64,000 nt of DNA from assembly GCF_006125015.1 (NCBI RefSeq), contig NZ_SZZN01000001.1:1736001-1800000 (forward strand). The letters run 5' to 3'. This document shows, piece after piece, positions 34,251-43,362 of the stretch; the first letter of the stretch is position 1, and each line of letters starts with the position of its first letter. Both the position numbers and the translations under genes were made by a program. Under the pieces are notes generated by a model, which made no database searches, had not been told where the DNA came from, and was given only the letters and a program-made list of their open reading frames with translations. This DNA is from Roseovarius arcticus (lineage in GTDB: Bacteria > Pseudomonadota > Alphaproteobacteria > Rhodobacterales > Rhodobacteraceae).

Positions 34251-35207
34251 TTACATCCAGCCCATTTCTTTGTAATAGCGCTCTGCGCCCGGGTGCAGCG
34301 GCGCGGACAGGCCATCTTTGATCATCTGCTCTTCTGTCAGATCGGCAAAGGCAGGGTGAAGTTTCTTGAAGCGATCAAAGTTGTCGAACACAGCCTTGAC
34401 CACCTGATAGACTGTCTCCTCATCCACGTCGGCAGAGGTCACGAACGTCGCCTTCACGCCGAACGTCTGCGTATCATCGGGCGAGCCCTCGTACATACCG
34501 CCCGGAATGGTGGCGGCGGCGTAGTAGGGATTATCCGCGATCAGCGCGTCGATCTCTGGTCCGGTGACCGGAACAAGGACAGTCTCGACAGTCGAGGCCG
34601 CTTCCTGAACGGACCCGTTCGGGTGACCGACCGTGTAGATGATTGCATCAACCTTGTTGTCGCCCAAGGCTGCTGCCTGCTCGGCTGGCTTCAGCTCTGA
34701 CGCCAGCGCAAAATCGTCCATCGTCCAGCCCAGTGCATCCATTACGACTTGCATTGTCGCATACTGGCCAGAGCCGGGGTTGCCGATATTGACGCGTTTG
34801 CCCTTCAGGTCGGCAAACTCAGTGATGCCTGCGTCTGCGCGCGCAATCACAGTGAACGGCTCGGAGTGTACTGAAAAGACAGCACGTTCCTTGTCGAACT
34901 TGTTGCCCTCAAAGTCGGACGTTCCGTTATAGGCATGGTACTGCCAGTCGGACTGTGCGACGCCCATCGTCATGTCGCCTGCCATAATGGCGTTGATGTT
35001 CGCGATGGAACCACCTGTCGACGGCGCCGTGCATTTCAGGTTCGTCTCTGCCGTGGTGCGATTGACCAGACGGCAGATCGATTGGCCCACGACGAAGTAG
35101 ACGCCGGTCTGGCCGCCGGTCCCGATCGTGATGAACTTCTCCTGAGCTTGCGCTGCGGTTCCTGCGACCATCGCGCCCACTAAGGCTATGTGTTTGAAAA
35201 TCTTCAC
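34251..35207 (-). CDS. TAXI-family TRAP solute-binding protein
   Basis: A 318-aa periplasmic binding protein with a signal peptide (AGTAAQAQEK, cut about residue 22). TAXI motifs: ITIGTGGQTGVYFVVGQSIC, then RLVNR, and ADLKGKRVNIGNPGSGQYAT. It is the first gene of the operon, preceded by a 439-bp region with a palindromic operator candidate. The ligand is unknown. In TAXI systems it often includes carboxylates or amino acids. Confidence 0.92.
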   Translation of the reverse strand: MKIFKHIALVGAMVAGTAAQAQEKFITIGTGGQTGVYFVVGQSICRLVNRTTAETNLKCTAPSTGGSIANINAIMAGDMTMGVAQSDWQYHAYNGTSDFEGNKFDKERAVFSVHSEPFTVIARADAGITEFADLKGKRVNIGNPGSGQYATMQVVMDALGWTMDDFALASELKPAEQAAALGDNKVDAIIYTVGHPNGSVQEAASTVETVLVPVTGPEIDALIADNPYYAAATIPGGMYEGSPDDTQTFGVKATFVTSADVDEETVYQVVKAVFDNFDRFKKLHPAFADLTEEQMIKDGLSAPLHPGAERYYKEMGWM

Positions 35208-35646
35208 TTACTTCTCCCAGTTTATGATTTTATTCCCCCCTGCTCTGCAGCAGGTTGCGTCTCATTGCGGAGGTGATCCAGCGTTTCTCCCAACGCCTTC
35301 AATTGCTAAACCAGCCATTGTTCTCGGTTTCGATGCACGGTAACAATTTCAATTTGTTACTTAAATGCTCACCGATTAGTCTGACTCTCTCTCCAATTGT
35401 GTGAATGAGTATGATCTAGCGCAATAAACGTGTCAACGGAGCAGGCCGGCCCTGTAAAAGCTGCGATTTTCGCGAGATAGCGGATATTCCCTAGGCGGCT
35501 ACCGTATTGCAATTTGCTACTTTCGCCTCTCGACAAAAAAACCCCGCAACGAGATGTTTCGCCAAATCCAGCCCATCACAGAGTTCCTTGTGGTGCTCTC
35601 AGCGCGGCCTAGATAACATTTCCTCAGCCCATGCATAGCGGAGCGT
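35208..35646. other. divergent control region (TRAP operon / yihY)
   Basis: 439 bp between divergent genes. It holds the operator candidate at 35340-35360 and, near 35504-35520, a partial copy (TTGCAATTTGCTACTTT against TTTCAATTTGTTACTTA). No gene or RNA is seen. Confidence 0.5.
35340..35360. promoter_or_regulatory. palindromic operator candidate GTAACAA-N7-TTGTTAC
   Basis: Two perfect 7-bp arms separated by 7 bp, 133 bp upstream of the TAXI binding-protein start. The arm spacing (14 bp centre to centre) suits a dimeric regulator. No regulator gene is adjacent, so the binding protein is unknown. Confidence 0.55.
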
Positions 35647-36612
35647 ATGGGGATCGCAAATGGGCAAGGCCGAAGCATGAATTCCAAGGCAAGTCAGGAT
35701 ACGGCGCGCGACGTTGTCACGTCTCATGGGGTCCTTACCGAGAATCCCGAGGAATTGTTCCACGGCACAGGATGGCGCGTTGCGCGCGCGGTCTTGCGAG
35801 AGGCGTTATTGAGGCTGTGGAACGACGATGCGTTCGGACTGGCAGGCAACGTTGCCTTCCGCGCCTTGCTGGCGCTCTTTCCATTCTTGATTTTTACGAG
35901 TGCGCTGACTGCGTTTGTCGGGGATCGGTCGATGGCCAATGACCTCGTCGATTTCCTGATTGCAATCGTGCCCTCCCCCCTGATCGAGCCGATTGTATCA
36001 GAGATAGAGCAGGTGATGACCGTTCCGCGCGGCGGCGTCCTCAGCATCGGTATTTTGCTAACGATCTGGTTCGCAGTCGGCGGCGTTGATGGCGTGCGTG
36101 TCGGGCTGAATCGGGCCTATGGAATTCGCGAAACCCGGTCAATTTTGGTGATTTACGGCGTGCAGGTCGCGATGGTCATCCTCGCCAGTCTGGCCCTCGT
36201 CTTGGTCGGCTATCTCTTGGTTCTCGCGCCGCGCGCGGGATCGTGGCTGCACGATCTCATACCCGACTTTGATCCCGCGTCGGTTACGATCAGGTTGATC
36301 CGCTTTCCTGCGTCGGCAACGATCTTTATCGTCGCGCTTTTTGCGGCGCACGTTATCCTTCCAGCGCGCCGAACAATGTTTTCCAACATCTGGCCCGGCG
36401 TGGTTTTCACCGCCGTCGCATGGACGCTTCTTGCCACTGTCTTCTCGTACTACGTGCGGAGCTTTGGCACTTACGCCAGCTACTACGCCGGCCTGGCGGG
36501 GATCATAGCGGCCCTTTACTTCATGTACCTCGCGGCTCTCCTGCTGATCTTTGGGGGCGAGCTAAATCGCGCCCTGCGGATCAGGCGCCTTGCGCGCGCG
36601 CTGAGCGACTAA
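35647..36612 (+). CDS. YihY/BrkB-family inner-membrane protein
   Basis: A 321-aa membrane protein with about six hydrophobic segments. Motifs DDAFGLAGNVAFRALLALFP, TIWFAVGGVDGVRVGLNRAY and FGTYASYYAGLAGIIAALYF are typical of the family once called ribonuclease BN and now thought to be membrane transport or envelope proteins. GGAG lies five bases before the ATG at 35647; a second in-frame ATG at 35677 is possible. The true function is not established for the family. Confidence 0.88.
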   Translation: MGIANGQGRSMNSKASQDTARDVVTSHGVLTENPEELFHGTGWRVARAVLREALLRLWNDDAFGLAGNVAFRALLALFPFLIFTSALTAFVGDRSMANDLVDFLIAIVPSPLIEPIVSEIEQVMTVPRGGVLSIGILLTIWFAVGGVDGVRVGLNRAYGIRETRSILVIYGVQVAMVILASLALVLVGYLLVLAPRAGSWLHDLIPDFDPASVTIRLIRFPASATIFIVALFAAHVILPARRTMFSNIWPGVVFTAVAWTLLATVFSYYVRSFGTYASYYAGLAGIIAALYFMYLAALLLIFGGELNRALRIRRLARALSD

Positions 36613-36687
36613 ATTTATTCAGTCGCAGTGGCGCAGACGGCCAGTTGCCGTTTTTGCGGCATACCGAACCAGTGCCCGCTGCAAAAC

Positions 36688-37362
36688 CTACCGGCAAAAA
36701 TAGACGGCGCCCCCTACCCCGACCAGCGTTACCGCGCCAGTCGCGACAACTGCAGGCGCAGATAGCGCAGTACCAATCGAGGCTCCGGCCGTGCCCAGTG
36801 CACCAGAGATAAAACTACCGGTGCCTTTCATGATCAACGCGCCCGAGCTGTCCCTGATAATCTGCCCCACATCAGCCGTCAGCGCAGAACGCGCCGTCGT
36901 CATTGCAGTGCGGCTCGCGACATCAAGGCCGGTGCGTGCAATCGCCGTGGCTTCGTTCTTTGTGGTATTCACGCGCTCGCAGAATGTCTTTGGGTTCTTA
37001 CAGATCAGATAGGCATTGCGGTCGCCTTCGGAGAACCCGGTATAGGTATCCACGGCCTTATCATAGACAAGGCAAAATGGCTTGCGTTCGGCATCGGTCA
37101 GGTCAGGCGTAAATTCCCTCAGCGTTAGATAGCCGGGGCAATCGACTTCTCCCCAACGCCCAAAGAGCCGTTCGCGGACTGATGTATTTCCCTTCATTTC
37201 CTTTTTCGGGATGATCTGACCGGTGTCGGTCTGTTCGTGCTTTGACACAGTATATTCGATCTGTCGCAGCTCCCCATTTAAGGAGGTTGTGCAACTGGCC
37301 GCCCACGCAGGGGCAAAGGCGACGCACTGGAATAAAAGGATCATGGATACGCGCAGTAACAT
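36688..37362 (-). CDS. secreted or membrane-anchored protein of unknown function
   Basis: A 224-aa protein from the ATG at 37362, which gives a clean signal peptide (MLLRVSMILLFQCVAFAPAW, cut before SCTT). Longer upstream starts would bury this signal, so I reject them. The body has six cysteines (CTTS, DCPG, FCLVYD, ICKNPKTFCERV, and the C-terminal CR) and a C-terminal glycine/alanine-rich hydrophobic stretch (about 185-220), perhaps a membrane hairpin. I do not recognise the family. It is convergent with yihY. Confidence 0.65.
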   Translation of the reverse strand: MLLRVSMILLFQCVAFAPAWAASCTTSLNGELRQIEYTVSKHEQTDTGQIIPKKEMKGNTSVRERLFGRWGEVDCPGYLTLREFTPDLTDAERKPFCLVYDKAVDTYTGFSEGDRNAYLICKNPKTFCERVNTTKNEATAIARTGLDVASRTAMTTARSALTADVGQIIRDSSGALIMKGTGSFISGALGTAGASIGTALSAPAVVATGAVTLVGVGGAVYFCR

Positions 37363-37626
37363 CTCTAGCCTGTTCCTTTTGACAAACACGCAGAATGGTA
37401 GAAGGCCTGCCCGGCAGTGCATGATCTGCGGCTGTGCGATTGTCCATCGCCGCCCATAGCAATAAGCCCACCTGCGCTCAATTGTGATGCGGCTTATGCG
37501 GAATATCGCCCAAAAAGGGACGGCAACGCCGGGGAACCTGTCGAAATTGTAATCTTCAGGCAAACGCGGTGCACAGGTCGCTCCCTATTTCCTCAACAAG
37601 CCGATATTGCATGAAGGAGACTGGAG

Positions 37627-38730
37627 ATGCCGAAATCTGAGCAGAACGTGCTGGTGCTACAGGGCGGCGGCGCGCTTGGCGCCTATCAGGCCGGCGCGTT
37701 TCAGAAGCTGTCCTCGGGCGGGTTCGACCCCCAATGGGTCGCTGGCATTTCGATTGGCTCAATAAATGCCGCAATCATCTGCGGCAATCCCCCCGAAACG
37801 CGCGTCCAGCAGCTTGAGACCCTATGGGAGACGATCAGTTCGTCGATCGCGTTCTCACCTTGGACATGCGGGCCTAACTCCCGTCAGGCCTTTGCAGAAT
37901 TCGCGGCAGCCACTACCATGTCGTACGGCGTGCCGGGTTTTTTCCGGCCGCGCCTTCCGGGGGATTTCTGGCCATTTGGCCAGGTCCCTGCGGTTAGCCT
38001 TTACGACACATCGCCTCTTGTGGAGACTTTGGGCGAGCTGGTTGATTTCGACTACCTGAACGACAAAGGGCCACGCCTAAGCGTCGGCGCCGTTGACATC
38101 GAAACCGGGAATTTTGCCTATTTCGACAATCAAAAGATGCGCATAGACGTCCGGCACATTATGGCCAGCGGCGCATTGCCGCCCGGTTTCCCGCCAATCG
38201 AGATCGACGGGCGTTTCTATTGGGATGGCGGTTTGGTGTCCAACACGCCCCTTCAATATGTGATGGAGAACGCGGGTACCGATCCACTGTGCATTTTTCA
38301 AATCGATCTGTTCGATGCGCGTGGCGAGTTACCCACGGACCTTGCCGACGTACAACAGCGCGAAAAAGACATCAGATTTTCCAGCCGCACGCGTTTGACG
38401 ACAGACAGATACAAACAATTGCACAACATTCACTCCGCGGCCGAGCGTCTTTCAGCCAAGCTTCCCATGGAGTTGCGGTCAGATCCCGATCTTGCATTCT
38501 TGCTTGCCGCTGGGCCGGAATGTCCGGTGGCGCTGGCGCATCTCATCCATCGCAAGGAAGGGTTTGAAAGCAACTCCAAAGATTACGAGTTTTCGCGCCT
38601 TTCAATGTCCGAGCATTGGACATCCGGCGAAGAGGACGTTCAGCGCACCCTGTCGCACAAGGCATGGAAATCTCGCAAGATCGGCAAAGATGGGCTGCAA
38701 ATCTTTGACCTTGCTGTAACTGATAAATAG
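37627..38730 (+). CDS. patatin-like phospholipase/esterase
   Basis: A 367-aa patatin fold with an oxyanion loop LQGGGALGAYQAG, nucleophile Ser42 in GISIGS, and Asp200 in FYWDGGLVSNTP, so the catalytic dyad is complete. The C-terminal region (about 215-330) matches the extension (DUF3734 type) found in proteins near 3-hydroxybutyrate dehydrogenase. No signal peptide. Genome context with adc and bdhA suggests a role in turnover of lipid or polyhydroxybutyrate-derived material, which is an inference. Confidence 0.88.
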   Translation: MPKSEQNVLVLQGGGALGAYQAGAFQKLSSGGFDPQWVAGISIGSINAAIICGNPPETRVQQLETLWETISSSIAFSPWTCGPNSRQAFAEFAAATTMSYGVPGFFRPRLPGDFWPFGQVPAVSLYDTSPLVETLGELVDFDYLNDKGPRLSVGAVDIETGNFAYFDNQKMRIDVRHIMASGALPPGFPPIEIDGRFYWDGGLVSNTPLQYVMENAGTDPLCIFQIDLFDARGELPTDLADVQQREKDIRFSSRTRLTTDRYKQLHNIHSAAERLSAKLPMELRSDPDLAFLLAAGPECPVALAHLIHRKEGFESNSKDYEFSRLSMSEHWTSGEEDVQRTLSHKAWKSRKIGKDGLQIFDLAVTDK

Positions 38731-38742
38731 AGGAAGAGAGCC

Positions 38743-39495
38743 ATGAAGACCGTTGATGTTCGCAAACAGGCATTTGCGATGCCGCTGACCAGCCCTTCCT
38801 ATCCGCGAGGGCCCTACCGGTTCATCAATCGCGAATTTTTAACCATCACATATCGCACCGATATGGAGGCGCTTCGCCGGGTCGTGCCCGAGCCGCTGGA
38901 GATCCCTGAGCCTATCGTCAAATACGAATTCATCCGGATGCCGGATTCCACCGGCTTTGGGGATTATACCGAAAGCGGCCAAGTCATTCCCGTCACGCTG
39001 AACGGCGTGGCTGGCGGTTACGTCCATGCGATGTTTCTCAACGACGAGGCCCCGATCGCCGGCGGTCGCGAGATCTGGGGTTTTCCCAAAAAGCTGGCCG
39101 ATCCGTCGCTGCGCGTCGAAAAGGACACGCTGGTCGGCGTGCTCGACGTCGGCTCCGTCCGGGTGGCGACCGGCACGATGGGCTACAAACACTGCACTTT
39201 GGATCATGCCAAGGTGCTGAATTCACTCGCTGCACCCAGCTTCCTGCTCAAGATCATTCCGCATGTCGATTGCACCCCGCGCATCTGCGAACTGGTCAGA
39301 TACTATACGACCGACGTCACCATAAAAGGCGCTTGGGAAGGTCCGGCCGGACTGGAGCTGCATTCCCACGCGCTTGCCCCTGTCGCGGACCTGCCAGTAC
39401 GCGAGGTGATATCGGCGGTGCATCTGTTGACCGATCTGACACTGGGACTGGGCGAAGTCGTCTACGATTATCTGGCTAAGGAAACCCAAGAATGA
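38743..39495 (+). CDS. adc: acetoacetate decarboxylase
   Basis: A 250-aa enzyme of the ADC family that decarboxylates acetoacetate to acetone and CO2. The active-site pair Lys116-Lys117 lies in [14 protein letters not shown], matching the FPKK motif where the first Lys forms the Schiff base. It follows the patatin gene by 12 bp and overlaps the cytochrome gene (ATGA). Confidence 0.92.
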   Translation: MKTVDVRKQAFAMPLTSPSYPRGPYRFINREFLTITYRTDMEALRRVVPEPLEIPEPIVKYEFIRMPDSTGFGDYTESGQVIPVTLNGVAGGYVHAMFLNDEAPIAGGREIWGFPKKLADPSLRVEKDTLVGVLDVGSVRVATGTMGYKHCTLDHAKVLNSLAAPSFLLKIIPHVDCTPRICELVRYYTTDVTIKGAWEGPAGLELHSHALAPVADLPVREVISAVHLLTDLTLGLGEVVYDYLAKETQE

Positions 39496-40112
39496 AACCT
39501 TCGACCAAGACTGACTACTCTGCTGGCACCCGCCTCTTTCATGCGTGCCTGGCACTTGCCGTGCTATCGCAGCTGGTGAGCAGCCAGTTCATGCAGGTCC
39601 CCCGTGAGGGCCGTCCCGGCAACTGGGTTTTTGAGGTTCACGAATATAGCGGGCTGTTCGCCATGACGATGGCACTGGGGTTGTGGATTGTCGTCATCAC
39701 CCGCATCGGGGGTACTGATATGGGCCTCCTGCTGCCTTGGTTCAGCGCCGCCCGGCGCGCCGCGTTCTGGGCAGATACCAAGAGGCACTGGAAGATTGCC
39801 CGCACCTTTCGTCTGCCGACATACCGGCAGGACAGCCCATTCGCTGCGGCCATTCACGGGCTCGGGCTGCTGCTGATCACCGCGATGGCCGCGACCGGAA
39901 CGCTCTACTGGCTGGCTGGTGTCGCGGGCTATCAGGACAGGCTGGCCGTCTCGCTTGCGATCGATCTGCATGGCTTCATGGCAAACCTCGTCTGGGCCTA
40001 CCTGATCGGCCATGCCGGAATGGCGCTGATCCATCACTTCACAGGCGGGCAGACCTTGCGCGTCATGTGGTCAACATCCCCTCCCACCTCAGTAAAGGAA
40101 CCAAGCAAATGA
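39492..40112 (+). CDS. cytochrome b561-family membrane protein
   Basis: A 206-aa protein with four membrane segments and candidate haem ligands His17, His50 (FEVHEYSG), His122 (AIHGLG), His160 (DLHGFMAN) and His174 (IGHAGM). Members shuttle electrons between quinone and periplasmic or cytoplasmic partners. It overlaps both adc and bdhA by four bases, so it is translated with them, an unusual position for a b-type cytochrome. Whether it links hydroxybutyrate oxidation to the quinone pool is open. Confidence 0.82.
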   Translation: MKPSTKTDYSAGTRLFHACLALAVLSQLVSSQFMQVPREGRPGNWVFEVHEYSGLFAMTMALGLWIVVITRIGGTDMGLLLPWFSAARRAAFWADTKRHWKIARTFRLPTYRQDSPFAAAIHGLGLLLITAMAATGTLYWLAGVAGYQDRLAVSLAIDLHGFMANLVWAYLIGHAGMALIHHFTGGQTLRVMWSTSPPTSVKEPSK

Positions 40113-40891
40113 ACCTCAAGGATAAAGTCTGCATCATCACGGGCGCTGCCAGCGGCATCGGCCATGGCATTGCGGAGCGTTTTATCGCGGATGGCGCCAA
40201 GGTTGTCATCGCCGATCTGAAACTGGATGCGGCGCAGGATGCCGCAGACAAGCTGACCAAGAAAGGCCCCGGCAAGGCGATGGCGGTCGAGATGAACGTG
40301 ACTGACGAGGACCAGGTCAACAAGGGCGTCGCTGCGGTGATCAAGGCGTGGGGCCAGATCGACGTTCTCGTCTCGAACGCTGGCATCCAGATCGTGCATC
40401 CAATACAGGATTTCCCCTTCAGCGAGTGGAAAAAACTGCTGTCGATCCACCTCGACGGCGCGTTTCTGACGACCAAGGCCTGCCTGCCGCATATGTACAA
40501 GGCTGGGTCAGGCTCGGTCATCTTCATGGGCTCGGTCCACTCAAAAGAGGCCTCACCGCTGAAATCGGCATATGTCACGGCCAAGCACGGTCTGCTGGGG
40601 CTCGCGCGCGTGATTTCCAAGGAAGGCGCGAAACATGGCGTGCGCGCCAATGTGATCTGCCCCGGCTTCGTCAAGACACCGCTGGTGGAGAAGCAGATTC
40701 CCGAGCAGGCCAAGGATCTGGGCATCTCCGAAGAGGAGGTCGTCAACAAGGTCATGCTGGGCGAGACCGTCGATCAGGAATTCACCACGATCGAAGATGT
40801 CGCCGAGGTTGCGCATCTCTTTGCCGCCTTCCCCACCAATGCCCTCACCGGACAGTCGCTGGTCGTTAGCCATGGCTGGTACATGAACTAA
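40109..40891 (+). CDS. bdhA: 3-hydroxybutyrate dehydrogenase
   Basis: A 260-aa short-chain dehydrogenase that interconverts 3-hydroxybutyrate and acetoacetate with NAD. The start [18 protein letters not shown] at 40109 overlaps the cytochrome stop; a much longer upstream frame is only a shadow of the cytochrome gene. Catalytic Ser142, Tyr155 and Lys159 (SAYVTAKHG), cofactor motif TGAASGIG, and the C-terminal [11 protein letters not shown] are all present. Confidence 0.95.
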   Translation: MNLKDKVCIITGAASGIGHGIAERFIADGAKVVIADLKLDAAQDAADKLTKKGPGKAMAVEMNVTDEDQVNKGVAAVIKAWGQIDVLVSNAGIQIVHPIQDFPFSEWKKLLSIHLDGAFLTTKACLPHMYKAGSGSVIFMGSVHSKEASPLKSAYVTAKHGLLGLARVISKEGAKHGVRANVICPGFVKTPLVEKQIPEQAKDLGISEEEVVNKVMLGETVDQEFTTIEDVAEVAHLFAAFPTNALTGQSLVVSHGWYMN

Positions 40892-41230
40892 ATGCACTGG
40901 GGGATCGCCGTGGCGAACATGGACAAGAGCGATCCCCCGACGCAATGTTGCAGAGCATCGGAGCGAGCTAGCCTTAGCGGTTGGAAAATCAGCTACGGCT
41001 CACGCAAGCGCCAACACCAGACCGCCGCACGCGCCTCTAGGCGTAGTAATCTGGCCCGGCTTACAGCCAGCCACCCAGCGTTGATGTGCCAATTATGATC
41101 GGGCCTCTCCCATGATCTTACTAACTTTGCGGGCATGTAAGCTTCGCACAAACTGCCTGCAAGCGCCCTCCCGTAGGTATGGACATGTAGCAGGAATTGC
41201 CTGCTCTGATCTCATACATTGGAGACTCAC
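40892..41230. other. intergenic with a terminator hairpin
   Basis: 339 bp between bdhA and the repeat-protein gene. Apart from the hairpin at 40899-40938 I see no gene or RNA. The promoter of the next gene should lie in the last 100 bp. Confidence 0.45.
40899..40938 (+). terminator. terminator hairpin after bdhA
   Basis: A perfect 10-bp stem (GGGGGATCGC / GCGATCCCCC) with a 20-nt loop begins eight bases after the bdhA stop. No T run follows, so it may act as a Rho-assisted or RNA-protecting hairpin. Confidence 0.6.
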
Positions 41231-41908
41231 ATGAAAACGCTTTCTCGCACTTCGACACTTCTGATGGCATCGGCTCTGGTATCGGCAATGACGGCAAGCG
41301 CCGGGTTTGCCGACTCTGCAGCCTACGACACCCTGAACGAAACCTTGAACCGCGAGTTGACCGCAGTTGGCGTCGCGGACGCCAATATCGGGCAGCTTAC
41401 GCATGATCAGATCGGCCAGCTGTCAGCGGTCTTCTCTGAAAAAAGTGATCCCACTGTCCAAAAGGAAGAGGCGGAAAAGATCATCAGCGGGTCTGCAACA
41501 AGGCCCGTAAGCCGTGACCAGATGGTAGCCGGTGTTCGCGAAAATGTTGGCGCCGATCTGAAGGCCGCAGGTATCAATGATGTGGACCCTGCATCGCTGA
41601 GCCTTGGGACTGTCGAAAAACTGTCCAAAGTCTTCTCGACGGTGGATGAGCCTTCGCAACACGAGGCTGCGATGGCTGTGCTGAATGACGCCCCCCATAG
41701 CGCCCCAATGATGAATAGCGTTGCTGATTTTCCGTCCAAGGAGGCGATGGAAAAGGTCGTTATGAAAGATATGGAGAGCATCGGCGTCGAAGAGGCGCAT
41801 CCGGGCGAGCTAACCGTCGACCAACTCTCGCAGATATCTAAGGTCTTTCAGGACGAACGAGATCAAGGCGCACGCGCCGAGCAAGTCAAAAAGATCCTTG
41901 CTGAGTAG
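41231..41908 (+). CDS. secreted three-repeat protein of unknown function
   Basis: A 225-aa protein from the ATG at 41231, which has GGAG seven bases before it. Signal peptide MKTLSRTSTLLMASALVSAM, cut near SAGFAD. The mature part is three related units of about 45-50 residues, each with an (A/E)-x-G-(V/I) motif, L-x-x-x-(Q/E)-(I/L)-x-(Q/K)-(L/I)-S-x-VF, and a glutamate-rich tail (QLSAVFSEKSD; KLSKVFSTVDE; QISKVFQDERD). No cysteine in the mature part and no membrane segment. I do not recognise the family. Confidence 0.7.
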   Translation: MKTLSRTSTLLMASALVSAMTASAGFADSAAYDTLNETLNRELTAVGVADANIGQLTHDQIGQLSAVFSEKSDPTVQKEEAEKIISGSATRPVSRDQMVAGVRENVGADLKAAGINDVDPASLSLGTVEKLSKVFSTVDEPSQHEAAMAVLNDAPHSAPMMNSVADFPSKEAMEKVVMKDMESIGVEEAHPGELTVDQLSQISKVFQDERDQGARAEQVKKILAE

Positions 41909-41925
41909 ACCAGCGTTGATCGGTG

Positions 41926-41945
41926 GCGGCAGGGTTTCCTGCCGC
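41926..41945. terminator. terminator hairpin between convergent genes
   Basis: A perfect 8-bp stem (GCGGCAGG / CCTGCCGC) with a GTTT loop between the repeat-protein gene and the convergent sensor kinase. It could serve both strands. Confidence 0.6.
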
Positions 41946-41985
41946 TGCCCCTCGCACCATAAAGCTCAGCTTTTCCGCGTCTGCA

Positions 41986-43362
41986 TCATTGCGAAAACGT
42001 GACAGACACGCGAAGTCCGGGATTATTGTCCGCCAACGTTATATCCGCTTGGTGGCGCGCTGCTATGGCACTGACCAGTGCCAGACCTAGGCCGCTACCG
42101 GGCTTTCTTCGGCTGGGATCGAGACGGTAAAACGGCTCAAACACGGCGGCGCGGGCCGCCTCTGGAATGCCTGGACCACGATCAGCGATAGTCAGGCGGG
42201 CCCTCTCCGCGCCGCGATCAAGCGACAGCCGGATTTCGTTCCCCTCCCCGCCATGTTTCAATGCATTCTCCAGCAGATTAACGACCAGTTGTTGCAGCAT
42301 GGCGCTATCGCCCATGACCGTCATGGTGTCCCCCGCAGCACGATCATAAATCAGCGTCTGGCCCTGATCCTCAGCTATCAGTTGATAAGTTTCGGCCAAA
42401 TCATCCACCAGCCCGCGCAGATCGACCTTGGCAAACTTCACGCCATCGGCGCCCGACTCTATCCGTGCGAGTCGCATGAAGGTGTTAAAAATTGCGCTCA
42501 TCTGTTCCAGCTCGGCCTGCGTGTCTTCGATTTCGGCGCGCGGGTCGTTGCCTGCATCGACCTGCGCCAATGCCCGCCCCAGCCCCAGATAGGCCCGCGC
42601 CAGTGGCGACTTCAGATCATGCGCCACAGCAGCAGCCGTACTGCGCGTTGAGCTCATCAGTTGCGAAAGGCTATCAAGATGGGTGTTCATGCGTCCGGCG
42701 ATCCGGTCAATCTGGTCGTTATGCGGTGACACAGCAATCCGCGCCGACATATCCCCATCAGACACCCGCTGCAGTGCCTTTTCGAGACGCTCCAGTTTGT
42801 GCAGGCTTTCGCGGCTAAGAAGGTACCCCGCGCTAAGCATTGCCAAAACGACGATAAATCCGGTGATCGACAGCGTCCGAAACACCGTGCGATCTGTCAG
42901 AAACATCCGGTCCAGCCGCTGGCCAACGACAACCGTGTAGTCATCTACCCGATCGCTCCGATAAAAATAGTCGATGTCGTGCTCATCCGCCGGGGTCTGG
43001 CTTGCAATTGGCACCAAATCGAGCGCGCCATGGTGCCAACCATCCGCCTTGGGCCGGGCCAGAATATTACCTGCCACCGACTTGCCATCCGCATCGAACA
43101 GGCCAATCGCCCGCTGCCCCTGCGCGGAGAAAGACGCAGCGTTGTCAATCAACTCCATCAAAGGCTCAATTCCTTCGTCGCGATAATCCGCGGCGAACAG
43201 GCTCCAACGCGCTTGAATATCCTCGCGCAATTCGCCCGTCATCGTGCGCTCAACATAGCTGTTCGTCAGAAAACCAACCGTTATCAACACAACCAGAAAA
43301 ACCACCGCCGATTGCAGAACTGCCGTAAACGCAGCGCCTGAGAGGACGTTACCGCGGTCCAT
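41986..43362 (-). CDS. two-component sensor histidine kinase (HAMP-HisKA type)
   Basis: A 458-aa kinase with two membrane helices (about 12-33 and 165-182) flanking a periplasmic domain of about 130 residues. HAMP follows (about 185-235), then the H-box with His248 (AAAVAHDLKSPLARAY), N-box (LVVNLLENALKHG) and G boxes (ADRGPGIP, GSGLGLALVSAIAARH). Its start overlaps the regulator gene by 14 bp. The signal is unknown; the divergent envelope operon suggests membrane or antimicrobial stress. Confidence 0.9.
   Translation of the reverse strand: MDRGNVLSGAAFTAVLQSAVVFLVVLITVGFLTNSYVERTMTGELREDIQARWSLFAADYRDEGIEPLMELIDNAASFSAQGQRAIGLFDADGKSVAGNILARPKADGWHHGALDLVPIASQTPADEHDIDYFYRSDRVDDYTVVVGQRLDRMFLTDRTVFRTLSITGFIVVLAMLSAGYLLSRESLHKLERLEKALQRVSDGDMSARIAVSPHNDQIDRIAGRMNTHLDSLSQLMSSTRSTAAAVAHDLKSPLARAYLGLGRALAQVDAGNDPRAEIEDTQAELEQMSAIFNTFMRLARIESGADGVKFAKVDLRGLVDDLAETYQLIAEDQGQTLIYDRAAGDTMTVMGDSAMLQQLVVNLLENALKHGGEGNEIRLSLDRGAERARLTIADRGPGIPEAARAAVFEPFYRLDPSRRKPGSGLGLALVSAIAARHQADITLADNNPGLRVSVTFSQ

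Noticed and set aside
39737..40108. Long N-terminal extension of the hydroxybutyrate dehydrogenase frame
   Set aside because: It lies inside the cytochrome gene in another frame; the family start is at 40109 with an ATGA overlap.
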